Part shown: piece by piece, positions 18,976 to 28,655 of the stretch
Layout of the letters: each line of letters begins with the position of its first letter
How positions within the stretch are numbered: position 1 is the stretch's first letter
NCBI RefSeq assembly: GCF_947498635.1
Contig: NZ_CANMKV010000006.1
Span: 62,001-126,000, forward strand
DNA length: 64,000 nt
Reading direction: 5' to 3'
Origin: an uncultured Microbulbifer sp.
GTDB lineage: Bacteria; Pseudomonadota; Gammaproteobacteria; Pseudomonadales; Cellvibrionaceae
Notes under the pieces: generated by a model
Database searches by the model: none
What the model saw: only the letters and a program-made list of their open reading frames with translations
Told to the model about the DNA's origin: nothing
Position numbers and translations under genes: made by a program

Positions 18976-21000
18976 GTGTATAACATCAAGTTTTTCTTGA
19001 AGATAGCCTTTACATTGTTGGCTTTTTACTGGAGCTCCTTCACTTATGCACAGGAGGTGGTAACTGCCGATCATGTGCAGATACGCTGGTTGGCGCCTTC
19101 CAGTTTTGCACGAGAATCTACCGAAAAAATTGGCCTCTATTTTATCGTAGAGTCAGGGTGGCATGTATATTGGCGAAACCCAGGCGATTCGGGTGCGGCA
19201 CCCCAGTTTGTAATTGAGGAAGTGGGGGCAAGCGCTGGGCCAATAGAGTGGCCCTTCCCCACTCGAATTAAAATAGAGCACCTCACTAATTTGGGTTATG
19301 AGGGAAATGTAGCTTATCTGTTTGATTTGACGCCCAAGCCGGGTAGGGAACAAGTCTTACTGAGCGTTGATATTGAATGGTTGGTGTGCAAAATCGAATG
19401 CATACCTGGTTTTGGGTCAATGACATTGGCGCGCCCTGTAGGAGGTCAGTCTGAATGGTCTCCCGAAGACTTGAAGATACGGAATTATTTTGCTCAACGA
19501 GTGCCATCCTCGGAAGAAAGTAGTCCCTGGAGGCTTGGCAATCTGGCAGCTCAAGGAAACAAACGCATCCGGTTGTTCATCGAGTCTGTAGAGTTAGATA
19601 AGCCAGCGGAAGTTTTTCCTGTCGATGGAAAAGTATTCTCGGCTGCCAAGCCGGTCCTGCAAAGAGATGATAAGTCTTTGATCTATGTCTTTGCGCGCCT
19701 ACCGGACTCAACCTTACCAAAGACGGCTAGCTTCGTATTAAGTGATGGAAATCGCGCCTGGCAATTAAATCAAGTACCGTTTTCAAGCCCTTTATCCGAG
19801 GCACAGTGGAGGCCATTGTGGTTAATTATTCTTACGGCATTCGCTGGAGGCGTGCTTTTAAATCTGATGCCTTGTGTTTTCCCTGTACTCTCTATCAAGT
19901 TACTAGGACTGATCGGCGAGGGGGGGAATACCGGAACGCGACTGCGTGAAGGGATGTTATATGCCTCTGGAGTTATTTTTACCTTTACGCTCCTAGGTTT
20001 AATACTCTTAATCCTGCGTGCGGGAGGGGCCTCTATTGGCTGGGGGTTTCAATTGCAGTCACCCGCAGTGGTAATGAGTCTGATTGTATTGTTCTGGGTG
20101 ATGGCCATGTCTTTTCACGGTGTCTTTGAATTTGGTAATCACCTGGTAAAAGTAGCCGGCCTTAGTCGAGGAGGAACCTTCGGCACCGGTGCGCTAGCGG
20201 TGTTCGTTGCGGCGCCCTGTACCGGGCCATTTATGGGGGTCGCTCTTGGCAGTGCAACTGTATTGCCCCCCATAGAGGCAATACTTATTTTTATTTGCAT
20301 GGGGCTAGGTTTGGCGGCCCCATTTGTTATTCTTTGCGCAAGTCCCCCTCTCCTGGATCGGCTCCCATCACCAGGACCATGGATGGACAAACTTCGCCAA
20401 CTATTGGCATTTCCCCTCTACGCCACAGTCATTTGGCTTCTTTGGATTTTTGGGCGCATGGAAGGGGAAGAGGGTTGGTTGCTGGGCACCTCCATGGTAC
20501 TGCTGGTAACCGTCGCACTCTGGATGATCCGTAATTACACAGGTTTTGTTAGGGCCATTTCATGGGGGCTCTTGTTACTTAGCCTACCTGCTGGATTTTT
20601 GATCTTAGAAAGAAATGAACAGCAAACTATATCGGCCTCTATCGGCTGGCAGAAGTATGATCCGACATTACTCAAACAAGCGCAAAAGGAAAAACGCTCT
20701 GTTTTTATCGACTATACAGCGGCTTGGTGTGTTACCTGCCAGGTAAATAAGCGGCGAGTACTGGATAAGGAAACCGTTTTACAGCTCTTTAAAGATAATA
20801 ACGTTTTGCTCTTGCGAGCCGATTGGACTCGTGACGACCCACAAATTACCGAGTCTCTAGCCGCCTTGGGGAGAAATTCAATACCGGTTTATGCCTGGTA
20901 TCCTGGTGGAGCCAAAGATCCGGAAATATTGCCGCAGATATTACAGGAATACATGATAGCTGATTTATTTGATGGTAGAAATACGTCAAATAAAGAGTAG
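18976..21000 (+). CDS. DsbD/ScsB-like thiol:disulfide interchange protein
   Basis: The 674-residue protein has a signal peptide, an N-terminal periplasmic domain with WLVCKIECIPG, a membrane domain of about eight helices with the electron-transfer cysteines in LMPCVFPVLSIKLLG and AAPCTGPFMG, and a C-terminal thioredoxin domain with AAWCVTCQVNKR. This is the three-domain DsbD/ScsB plan, which passes electrons from cytoplasmic thioredoxin to periplasmic partners. The long N-terminal domain fits ScsB better than classical DsbD. Start GTG at 18976 with AAGGAA upstream. The TlpA-like gene downstream is a probable electron acceptor. Confidence 0.87.
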   Translation: MYNIKFFLKIAFTLLAFYWSSFTYAQEVVTADHVQIRWLAPSSFARESTEKIGLYFIVESGWHVYWRNPGDSGAAPQFVIEEVGASAGPIEWPFPTRIKIEHLTNLGYEGNVAYLFDLTPKPGREQVLLSVDIEWLVCKIECIPGFGSMTLARPVGGQSEWSPEDLKIRNYFAQRVPSSEESSPWRLGNLAAQGNKRIRLFIESVELDKPAEVFPVDGKVFSAAKPVLQRDDKSLIYVFARLPDSTLPKTASFVLSDGNRAWQLNQVPFSSPLSEAQWRPLWLIILTAFAGGVLLNLMPCVFPVLSIKLLGLIGEGGNTGTRLREGMLYASGVIFTFTLLGLILLILRAGGASIGWGFQLQSPAVVMSLIVLFWVMAMSFHGVFEFGNHLVKVAGLSRGGTFGTGALAVFVAAPCTGPFMGVALGSATVLPPIEAILIFICMGLGLAAPFVILCASPPLLDRLPSPGPWMDKLRQLLAFPLYATVIWLLWIFGRMEGEEGWLLGTSMVLLVTVALWMIRNYTGFVRAISWGLLLLSLPAGFLILERNEQQTISASIGWQKYDPTLLKQAQKEKRSVFIDYTAAWCVTCQVNKRRVLDKETVLQLFKDNNVLLLRADWTRDDPQITESLAALGRNSIPVYAWYPGGAKDPEILPQILQEYMIADLFDGRNTSNKE

Positions 21001-21084
21001 GGGTTCGGTAATGAAAAGCTTGCAGGGATACTATTTTTGATAAGATTTTCAGGGTTAAATGCAATATAAAGGGAGGAGGTGTTA

Positions 21085-21591
21085 GTGGTGCAAATCCACT
21101 GGTATCGGATGTCAGTAAAAACATTGGTATTTACTATGCTGGCTATTATGGTGATGGCATCGGTCGCCTATTATCAGCAACGGGATGTTCCAAAAGAAAA
21201 GGCTCCAGGGTTAAAAGGCCATACATTAAATGGCAATTTTCTGGATCTTAAGCAGATGATTAAACAGGGACCTGTCCTTATATATTTTTGGGGGTCCTGG
21301 TGTCCTTACTGCCGGATAGTATCACCTAAAATATCTGAGCTGGCACGGGATTATCAGGTAATAGGAGTCGCTATGCAGTCGGGAGAAGAGCGGGTAGTGA
21401 AGGAGTATATGCAAAAGCATAATTTGAAGTTCCCAACCATTAATGATCCCCAGAGTAGAATTAGTACACTTTGGGGAGTTAGAGTCACACCAACAATGAT
21501 TATTGTCGGCAGTGATGGAAGGGTCGCATGGGTTACGAGTGGTGCCACGTCTAAAATTGGGTTAAAAATGCGCCTGGAGTTGACAGAATAG
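21085..21591 (+). CDS. TlpA/ScsD-like periplasmic thioredoxin-fold protein
   Basis: The 168-residue protein has an N-terminal membrane anchor or uncleaved signal (TLVFTMLAIMVMASVAYY) and a redoxin domain with active site WGSWCPYCRIVSP plus the cis-Pro region VRVTPTMIIVG. It resembles ScsD, TlpA and DsbE-type membrane-anchored thioredoxins and follows the DsbD/ScsB-like gene by about 85 bp. The start is uncertain: a strong GGGAGGAGG at 21070-21079 favours GTG at 21085 or 21088, while ATG at 21109 is also possible. It may deliver electrons to a periplasmic target. Confidence 0.82.
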   Translation: MVQIHWYRMSVKTLVFTMLAIMVMASVAYYQQRDVPKEKAPGLKGHTLNGNFLDLKQMIKQGPVLIYFWGSWCPYCRIVSPKISELARDYQVIGVAMQSGEERVVKEYMQKHNLKFPTINDPQSRISTLWGVRVTPTMIIVGSDGRVAWVTSGATSKIGLKMRLELTE

Positions 21592-21821
21592 AGTATTCAT
21601 TGAGCTGGAAGTTTTCAGGTTGCTTGACCTTGGGTCACGAATGTTGTCGGCGCCAGTTATAGACCTTTCGACCTACCCGATTAATAAAGCTCTGTGTACT
21701 ATGTCGAGAATGTCACTTTATTAATCGGAATGAACAGATATTTATGGTCGCTGATCCTGGGAGCTAACTATCTTAGAGCTTTAGTCTTATTGATTATTCG
21801 ATTTTAAGTGTTGGAGGATGT

Positions 21822-22640
21822 GTGTCGGTCATTGACTCATTTGACTATAAAGATCTCGATGCGCAGAGGGTTGGTAGGTTTGACTTTGGAATCAACACTA
21901 CATTTATTGTTTATCGTTTAAAAGACACTATTGTTGATACCGGTCCTAGTAATCAGTGGAAATACATCAAGTGGTTTGTAAGAAATAAGCCCTTTAAGCA
22001 GCTTTTACTAACGCATCACCATGAAGACCATAGTGGTAATGCCGGTTCCATTTATAAGTTAACGGGCATTCAACCCCGGGCCCCGAAAGCAACAGTTGAA
22101 ATTCTTAAACGGGGCTTCCATATATCGCCATTGCAGCGCTTGATATGGGGTGCGGCGGGTCTGGCCGAAGCTGCGGTATTACCCAAGGATTTACGTATTG
22201 CCGGTGAAAAAGTGATCGCCATTTCTGCTCCAGGGCATGCTAAAGATATGACCTGTTACTTAATGGAGAACAGAGGTTGGATTTTTACAGCAGATCTCTA
22301 TGTTGCCAGCCATCTGAAAATGCTGCGTAAAGATGAGAGTATTCCAATCTTAATGCAGAGTATACGTAGGGTACTTGAGTATGATTTTGAACTTATCCTT
22401 TGTCCACACCGGGGCATGGTGGAGAATGGAAAAAAGCGGCTTCAGGATAAGTACGATTACCTACTTAATTTATCCAGCTCCGCTCAGGAGTTAGGGAGGC
22501 AGGGAATTTCCCTTAAGGAAATTACTCGTCGTCTACTCGGTAGAGAGAATATGATGGCGCTCCTTTCAGGCTATAACTTTAGTAAAAAAAATCTGATTGC
22601 ATCCTGTATGGCCCTAGATTCCACTGAATCGATTGAGTAA
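21822..22640 (+). CDS. MBL-fold metallohydrolase, copy 2
   Basis: The 272-residue protein shares the zinc motif THHHEDHSGNAG and most of its length with the MBL gene at 10395-11216, so the two are paralogues. Other zinc-site positions are SAPGHAKDMTCYLM, FTADLYVASHL and LCPHRGMVENG. It starts with GTG at 21822, supported by GGAGG at 21813-21817. The substrate is unknown for both copies. Keeping two copies 11 kb apart suggests specialisation or a recent duplication. Confidence 0.85.
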   Translation: MSVIDSFDYKDLDAQRVGRFDFGINTTFIVYRLKDTIVDTGPSNQWKYIKWFVRNKPFKQLLLTHHHEDHSGNAGSIYKLTGIQPRAPKATVEILKRGFHISPLQRLIWGAAGLAEAAVLPKDLRIAGEKVIAISAPGHAKDMTCYLMENRGWIFTADLYVASHLKMLRKDESIPILMQSIRRVLEYDFELILCPHRGMVENGKKRLQDKYDYLLNLSSSAQELGRQGISLKEITRRLLGRENMMALLSGYNFSKKNLIASCMALDSTESIE

Positions 22641-22738
22641 GCATATGCTCTCGATTGTCGATCGTTTAAGGAAGGTTGTATCCCTCCATAAATTGACATA
22701 GCTTAAGTGCTCATTTTTTGAAGTCATGTGAGGGATCC

Positions 22739-23452
22739 ATGAAAAAGGTGGGATTATTGGGGGGGATGAGTTGGGAGAGTACACAACTTTATTATAAGTT
22801 GATTAACCAGGGAGTTAATCGCTATCTCGGTGGTCTCCATTCTGCAGAGATTATTTTATACAGTGTAGACTTTGCCCGTGTGGAAAAGCTGCAGAAAAAT
22901 GGCGACTGGCAAGAGGCTGGGCAGCTTCTGGCTGAGGCGGCCAGGTGCCTGGAATCGGCCGGTGCGGACTGTATTCTCATCTGCACAAATACTATGCATA
23001 AAGTGGCTAAATCAGTAGTTATGTCAGTAGATATCCCTCTCCTACATATCGCCGACGCTGTAGCAGAAATTTTGTTAAATAAAAAAATTACTAAAGTTGG
23101 CTTGTTGGGAACCGCTTTCACAATGGAACAAGACTTCTATCGGGAGTACATACAGGATAAATATGGGGTAACCGTTATCGTGCCCGATTCCCCTGATAGG
23201 GCCGCTGTTCATAAAATAATCTTTGAAGAGTTATGTAAGGGGGTATTGCTGGATTCATCCAGGGAGTTGTATTTACAGGTTATTGATCGACTTTCAGCAC
23301 AAGGAGCAGAGGCGGTAATCTTGGGGTGCACAGAGATTGGTTTGTTGGTTTCTCAAGACAATGTGACGGTTCCACTTCTGGATACAACCCAAATACATGC
23401 GAGTAAAGCTGTGAAATATGCACTTAGCGACAGTCAGACGTTTTCTACTTGA
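22739..23452 (+). CDS. Aspartate/glutamate racemase family protein
   Basis: The 237-residue protein starts KKVGLLGGMSWESTQLYY and has both catalytic cysteine motifs of the cofactor-independent Asp/Glu racemases, ICTNTMHKVA near residue 85 and LGCTEIGLLV near 200. The family interconverts L- and D-Asp or Glu; YgeA-like members have wide specificity. The ATG at 22739 with GAGGG four bases before it is preferred over the upstream TTG at 22718. It is a single gene after the MBL copy. Confidence 0.87.
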   Translation: MKKVGLLGGMSWESTQLYYKLINQGVNRYLGGLHSAEIILYSVDFARVEKLQKNGDWQEAGQLLAEAARCLESAGADCILICTNTMHKVAKSVVMSVDIPLLHIADAVAEILLNKKITKVGLLGTAFTMEQDFYREYIQDKYGVTVIVPDSPDRAAVHKIIFEELCKGVLLDSSRELYLQVIDRLSAQGAEAVILGCTEIGLLVSQDNVTVPLLDTTQIHASKAVKYALSDSQTFST

Positions 23453-23951
23453 TCCTCATTGTGCAATGTGGATGAGGTTCAAAATTAGCTGGTAGAGGCT
23501 CCTTTCTATAATGCCGTTTATTTAGGATGAACTGTTTTATTTTGGGTGAAATTTCAGTTAGTATTCATTATATGGCCGGATTTATTAAATTATATTTATT
23601 CCGGCTTCCTTCCTCTCTATTCACTTTTTTCTGGTTTGGTCCAAATTACCTTAGTGTCACAAATGGCATTATTTTCTAGTTAGACATGATTTAAATTATC
23701 AATATCTGTTATTTAGGTATTTTAATTTTTCATTTTTAGTGGCATTTTCTACCTGTGTCACGCTTCTTGCAGTGATTGTGAACGAGGATAATCTTCATTC
23801 GAATTCTTCAACTCAAAGAGTGAATTATTCGAACTATAACGATCAATTATTGGGTGGGTACTTGTGTGTGTTACATAGGTTTTCCACACTGATGGAACTT
23901 GGTCTATTTGGCTTGGAAGATAAAACCAATAATCAACAGGGTAGCTATTTC
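23453..23951. other. Leader region upstream of the TonB receptor
   Basis: The 500-bp AT-rich region contains no convincing gene. The receptor frame stays open back to 23739, but the signal peptide fits only the start at 23952. It holds an imperfect dyad at 23798-23833. I see no clear Fur-box or riboswitch core. Confidence 0.4.
23798..23833. promoter_or_regulatory. Imperfect inverted repeat upstream of the TonB receptor
   Basis: Arms TTCGAATTCTTCAACTC and GAGTGAATTATTCGAA around AAA form a dyad about 120 bp before the receptor start. It could be an operator or an mRNA hairpin. No regulator can be named. Confidence 0.35.
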
Positions 23952-26474
23952 ATGACAGAAAATAAGAAGCGCTGGCTCGCGGCCTGTGGCGCTCCATCGC
24001 TATTGGCAATGACCATTGCCGCTGTATCCAGCCCTGCGGTTGCTGAGGATGCACTTCTGGAGGAAGTCATCACCATCGGTACCCGTGTCGAAGGGCGCTC
24101 TGCTACAGACTCCTCAGCGCCGATCGACATTGTTACCGGTGACGAATTTGTCAATCAGGGCGATGGTGATCTCAACAATTTGCTGCGCAATGTGGTGCCT
24201 TCCTACAATGTGAATGCTAAACCGATTTCGGATGCAGCATCGATTGTGCGCCCGGCGAACCTACGTGGCCTGCCACCTGATAGCACTCTGGTTCTGGTAA
24301 ACGGCAAGCGCCGTCACCGTGCTTCAGTGATCTCTTTCCTGGGTAGTGGTGTTTCGGATGGTGCCCAGGGGCCGGATATTTCCGCTATCCCAGCGATAGC
24401 GTTGAAGCAGGTTGAAGTTCTTCGCGATGGCGCCGCAGCACAGTACGGCTCCGATGCGATCGCCGGTGTCATTAACTTCCAGCTCAAAGATGCCGCCGAG
24501 GGTGGCACTGTCGAAGTGAAGCATGCCACCACTGCCGAGGGCGATGGTGACCAGAGTATGGTTGCCGCCAACTTTGGCCTGCCGCTGACCGATTCCGGCT
24601 TCATCAACTTCAGCATGGAGTATCGTGAACAGGACTCCACCAGCCGCAGTACCCAACGGGATGACGCCGCGCAGTTGATTGCCGATGGTAATAGCTCTAT
24701 TGCCAGTCCCGCTCAAGTTTGGGGGCAGCCGGAAGTGAATGATGACACCAAGTTCTTTGTCAACAGTGCCATTGAACTGAGCGATGCCCTTGAACTATAT
24801 GCTTTTGGTAACTATGCGAGCCGCTCTACCGATGGGGGATTCTATTTCCGTAACCCTGAAGATAGGGCAGGGGTCTTTACCTATGAGGAGAAGTATGATT
24901 CAAATGGAGATGGGGTTAAGGATAAAAAACTGATCTACCCCTTGATTGGTGATTTAGATCCCAGTAATGGTATTGATAATTGCAAGAACGTCAGTGTCTC
25001 AGAAGCTCGCGATCTCGATGAGTGTTTCTCCTTCACCGAGATGTTTCCCGGCGGCTTTACCCCTCGCTTTGGTGGTGATCTGGAAGACTACTCCATATTT
25101 TTCGGTTTGCGTGGTGAGCTTTCCAATGGTATTGGCTACGATGTGAGCGCCAGTAGAGGGCAGAACAAGGTAGATTTCCATATCTACAATACTGTAAATG
25201 CCACTATGGGCCCGAATACGCCTACCAGCTTTAGTCCTGGTGGTTATGCGCAAACCGAAACCAATTTTAATATTGACCTGACCAAGGCTACTGAGATTTC
25301 CGGCAAGACATTGTATATGGCCGGTGGTTTCGAGTGGCGAGAGGAAGAGTTCGAAATCAATATGGGGGATGAGGCCTCCTGGACGCTTGGGCCTTTGACT
25401 GAGCAGGGCTTTATTATTGGCTCTAATGGTTTCGCGGGATTTGGACCGGAAGTCGTCGGTACTTTTGATCGCGATAATATTGCCCTCTATACCGATTTTG
25501 AGTTGGAAGCGACCGATAATTTGCGCTTGGGTGCAGCAATTCGTTGGGAAGACTTCTCCGATTTTGGTGATACCTCTAACTTTAAGTTATCGGGTCACTA
25601 TGTAGTAAACGATAGGTTGGCTCTGCGCTCCACAATCAGCACAGGTTTCCGCGCACCCACGCCAGCTCAGTCAAATATTAGTAATGTGACGACAGCCTTT
25701 ACCAATGGTCAGCTGGAAAATCTCGGTACTATCCCACCAACTAACCCAATTGCCCAGTTGAAAGGTGGTAAGCAATTACAGCCTGAAGAGTCAGAAAGCT
25801 TTACTATTGGTGCCATCATTGCTGCTGGAGATTGGGATATTACCCTCGACTACTTCCAGATTGCGGTAAGCGATCGAATTACCCAGTCAGCGGATCAGCT
25901 ACTGAGTGATGCCGAGCGCGCGCAGTTGGTGGCTGATGGTATCAGTGGGGCGGATTCTCTGTCGTACTTCCGGTTCTACACCAATGATTTCGACACTAAA
26001 ACTCAAGGAATCGATTTGGTCGCAACCTATCCATTGGGTGATGCTACAGACCTGAGTTTCGCTGCCAACTGGACAGATACCGAGGTTACGGACTTTAATC
26101 CAGACACCATGGATGATATGCGTCATCAACAACTGGAGGATGGTCTTCCCAATATTCGCGGCAATGCCACGGTCTCCCATGCCGGTGATGGCTGGCGCGG
26201 GTTGGTGCGTCTGAACTATTACGGTAGTTACTGGGAAGCGCACCTGGACGATTACAGCTTGCCTATCGATGCTGGTGATGAGTGGACAGTGGACATTGAA
26301 GGGGCTTACGACTTTAGTGATTCCTTGTCACTGATCGCTGGGGCTGAGAACCTGTTTAATAACTACCCAGACAAAAACCCCTGGTCCGGTGTTGCAGGCG
26401 CTGAATACCCAGAGACTGCACCCATGGGCTTTAATGGTGCGCTCTACTATCTCCGTGCACAATATGAGTTTTGA
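23952..26474 (+). CDS. TonB-dependent outer-membrane receptor
   Basis: The 840-residue protein has a signal peptide ending near SSPAVAED, a TonB-box-like stretch EEVITIGTR just after it, a plug domain (IDIVTGDEF, RPANLRGLPPDSTLVLVNGK, DGAAAQYGSDAIAGVINF) and a 22-strand-type barrel ending in an aromatic residue (YLRAQYEF). Such receptors import siderophores, vitamins or oligosaccharides using TonB energy. No substrate genes lie beside it, so the ligand is unknown. The start at 23952 is chosen from the signal peptide. A terminator follows at 26546. Confidence 0.92.
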   Translation: MTENKKRWLAACGAPSLLAMTIAAVSSPAVAEDALLEEVITIGTRVEGRSATDSSAPIDIVTGDEFVNQGDGDLNNLLRNVVPSYNVNAKPISDAASIVRPANLRGLPPDSTLVLVNGKRRHRASVISFLGSGVSDGAQGPDISAIPAIALKQVEVLRDGAAAQYGSDAIAGVINFQLKDAAEGGTVEVKHATTAEGDGDQSMVAANFGLPLTDSGFINFSMEYREQDSTSRSTQRDDAAQLIADGNSSIASPAQVWGQPEVNDDTKFFVNSAIELSDALELYAFGNYASRSTDGGFYFRNPEDRAGVFTYEEKYDSNGDGVKDKKLIYPLIGDLDPSNGIDNCKNVSVSEARDLDECFSFTEMFPGGFTPRFGGDLEDYSIFFGLRGELSNGIGYDVSASRGQNKVDFHIYNTVNATMGPNTPTSFSPGGYAQTETNFNIDLTKATEISGKTLYMAGGFEWREEEFEINMGDEASWTLGPLTEQGFIIGSNGFAGFGPEVVGTFDRDNIALYTDFELEATDNLRLGAAIRWEDFSDFGDTSNFKLSGHYVVNDRLALRSTISTGFRAPTPAQSNISNVTTAFTNGQLENLGTIPPTNPIAQLKGGKQLQPEESESFTIGAIIAAGDWDITLDYFQIAVSDRITQSADQLLSDAERAQLVADGISGADSLSYFRFYTNDFDTKTQGIDLVATYPLGDATDLSFAANWTDTEVTDFNPDTMDDMRHQQLEDGLPNIRGNATVSHAGDGWRGLVRLNYYGSYWEAHLDDYSLPIDAGDEWTVDIEGAYDFSDSLSLIAGAENLFNNYPDKNPWSGVAGAEYPETAPMGFNGALYYLRAQYEF

Positions 26475-26545
26475 CGGTTAAAGTAGCATCTGGGCATGAT
26501 GTTTGGTTTTGAGTGACTTTGTCACCTGAAGCCAGGGCCCCAAGA

Positions 26546-26576
26546 AAAGCCCGCAAATTATGCGGGCTTTTCTTTT
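26546..26576. terminator. Bidirectional terminator after TonB receptor
   Basis: Inverted repeat AAAGCCCGCA/TGCGGGCTTT with a 5-nt loop and a T-run on one side and an A-run on the other. It separates the convergent receptor gene and the minus-strand gene below, whose stop codon overlaps the T-run. Confidence 0.85.
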
Positions 26577-27033
26577 ACATGTCCCAAAGGGAGTTGGTGG
26601 CCATTGATAAAGTAATACGCTCTTTGTCCTGAATTTGCTTCAGATCCTCGAAGACTTCTTTGACTTCCATAGACTCTATCGCACCATATACGGCTTCATA
26701 CAGGCTTGAAAAGTAGCGGTCTACTTCACGTCCTAATTTGTTGATTTCTTTGATCGTGGGAGGATTGCTTAGCGATAGCTTCCGAATAAAGTCATCAGCA
26801 CTTTCTTCATGAGTATATTGTAACCAGGTCCCCATGACCTTTTGCCGGACAATTTCTCCGTAGTTTGATAAATTTCTTGCCATCCGACGTTCGTGTTCCA
26901 ACATATGTTGTAAGAGTAGCTGAGTTCGGTAATCCTCAGACTCATCATGTAAATCCTCATAAAGGTCAGCCATATCGAGATGAAATTTTTTTGCATCTCG
27001 AATGATTTCAAATGCCTGCTTGAAGGTTTTCAT
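26575..27033 (-). CDS. Small all-helical protein at the 3' end of the nuo operon, possibly ferritin-like
   Basis: The 152-residue protein looks fully helical and charged, with E/H-rich helices such as LLLQHMLEHERRMARNL and FHLDMADLYEDLHDESED. This resembles ferritin-like or rubrerythrin four-helix bundles, but I cannot assign a family. The start at 27033 has AAAGGG six bases upstream; the longer frame to 27099 lacks one. It lies 80 bp after nuoN on the same strand and may be cotranscribed with complex I genes. Confidence 0.6.
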   Translation of the reverse strand: MKTFKQAFEIIRDAKKFHLDMADLYEDLHDESEDYRTQLLLQHMLEHERRMARNLSNYGEIVRQKVMGTWLQYTHEESADDFIRKLSLSNPPTIKEINKLGREVDRYFSSLYEAVYGAIESMEVKEVFEDLKQIQDKERITLSMATNSLWDM

Positions 27034-27113
27034 ATTTTGCCCTTTGGTACCTAGTAAATGTAATTGGGCAGAAAAACAGGTCGTATATTTTGCGGCCATA
27101 CCCTAATTTATCT

Positions 27114-28655
27114 TTATAGTGCATTTATCCAGTTGATCAAGATTTGAGGGAATATTCCAAATAATAATAGTGCTCCAGTCAAGGTTGCTATTAAAAATTG
27201 TCCAGAGGTTGCAATTACTAGAGTGCCATTACTGTTGGTTTCGGCAGTTTCATTGCGCTGTACCATGATAAGTAGCAGGCGTAGGTAGTAAAAAAGCCCC
27301 AGTGCACTCCCGACCACAACACCACCTAAAAGTATCCACATTTGCCCTTCGACCCCCGCTGTGAACACATAAAATTTACCAATAAAACCTATGGTTAATG
27401 GGATTCCTGCAAGTGAAAGAAGCATGGCGGCAAAACAGCTAGCTAGCCAGGGTGAGCGCCATAGAAGTCCGCGGTAAAATTCACGATGGTAGGGGTTTTT
27501 TGCGTCTATTAGAAATTCTTGAGGATGTTTTCCGCTAAGCATATTCTCTTCGTTTGCATCAGCTACTAATCCTACAACTGCGAAACCCCCTAACGTAGTA
27601 ACAATATAAGCTACCAAGTAATAGATGACAGCCTCCGTACCAAAGGTACTTTTACCAATAAGAAACGCCACAATCAAATAACCAATATGACTAATAGACG
27701 AGTAGGCTAAAAGACGCTTTATATTGGCCTGCATTAGTGCTAAAAGATTTCCCACTAACATGCTGGCTATCGCTGCGATAGCCAGCATATCAATTAACAC
27801 CTCGCTCCCAAAGAGATCCAGTGTGTTAAAAAATCGGAGCAAAAATCCTATCACTGCTCCTTTGCCGACAGTTGCAATCAAGGCGGTTGTAGGTGTTGGC
27901 GCCCCTTGGTAAACATCTGGAGTCCATATATGAAAGGGAACTAGAGATAATTTAAAGGCAACAGAAATTAGCAGTAAAGTGATCCCGGTTGCAAATAAAG
28001 TAGAGCTTTGAGAAAGCTCTGTCATCCTCGAAGCTATGGCATTAAAGTCGAGCGATCCGCTTGCACTATAGATTAGTGCGATACCAAACAAACCAAGGGC
28101 TGTGGATAATGCCGAGAGGATCAAATATTTAATGGCAGATTCAAGGGACTGTAACTGCTCCGACTTGGGTGAAATTTCCCCTGTCACTGCAAACCCCAGC
28201 ATTGGGTAAAGCGCTAAGCTGATTAGCTCTAATCCAAGAAAAAAAGTAGCAAAGTGGTTGGCGAAAATAAGCGTGCTAGCCCCCAGCATTGCGAGTAACA
28301 ATAGGATATAAAATTCCTCGGGATAACTAGCTGAGACTCCTCTCGGATCGCAGCGCAGGCGAAGATAGTTGAATCCCATGATGCTGATGGCAACGGCAGT
28401 TAGAAAAAGTAATAGACAGAAGAATAAAGAGGTATGGTCAACAAGTAATAAGGCTGTGACTTGTATAGAGCTAACGTCTCCTAGCAAGTTACCTGTTACC
28501 CAGAAGCAAGAGATAATTGCTAACAATAAAGTCAGTATAGTGGTTGCCAATGCTCCGCGATGGCCTCTCCAAAAAGATACCTGTAATAACAAAATAACAA
28601 TGCCGGCACTTATTATCAGTAGTGGCAGTATTGCTAAGAGTTCCTGCGCGCTCAT
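27114..28655 (-). CDS. nuoN: NADH-quinone oxidoreductase subunit N
   Basis: An antiporter-like membrane subunit of 513 residues with about 14 helices. Conserved lysine/glutamate membrane segments include FKLSLVPFHIWTPDVYQGAPTP and AYSSISHIGYL, typical of NuoN in the proton-pumping arm. It overlaps the nuoM stop by 4 bp (ATGA) and is the last core nuo gene. Confidence 0.95.
   Translation of the reverse strand: MSAQELLAILPLLIISAGIVILLLQVSFWRGHRGALATTILTLLLAIISCFWVTGNLLGDVSSIQVTALLLVDHTSLFFCLLLFLTAVAISIMGFNYLRLRCDPRGVSASYPEEFYILLLLAMLGASTLIFANHFATFFLGLELISLALYPMLGFAVTGEISPKSEQLQSLESAIKYLILSALSTALGLFGIALIYSASGSLDFNAIASRMTELSQSSTLFATGITLLLISVAFKLSLVPFHIWTPDVYQGAPTPTTALIATVGKGAVIGFLLRFFNTLDLFGSEVLIDMLAIAAIASMLVGNLLALMQANIKRLLAYSSISHIGYLIVAFLIGKSTFGTEAVIYYLVAYIVTTLGGFAVVGLVADANEENMLSGKHPQEFLIDAKNPYHREFYRGLLWRSPWLASCFAAMLLSLAGIPLTIGFIGKFYVFTAGVEGQMWILLGGVVVGSALGLFYYLRLLLIMVQRNETAETNSNGTLVIATSGQFLIATLTGALLLFGIFPQILINWINAL

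Noticed and set aside
23739..23951. N-terminal extension of the TonB receptor
   Set aside because: It would place about 70 residues before the signal peptide; the signal begins properly at 23952.
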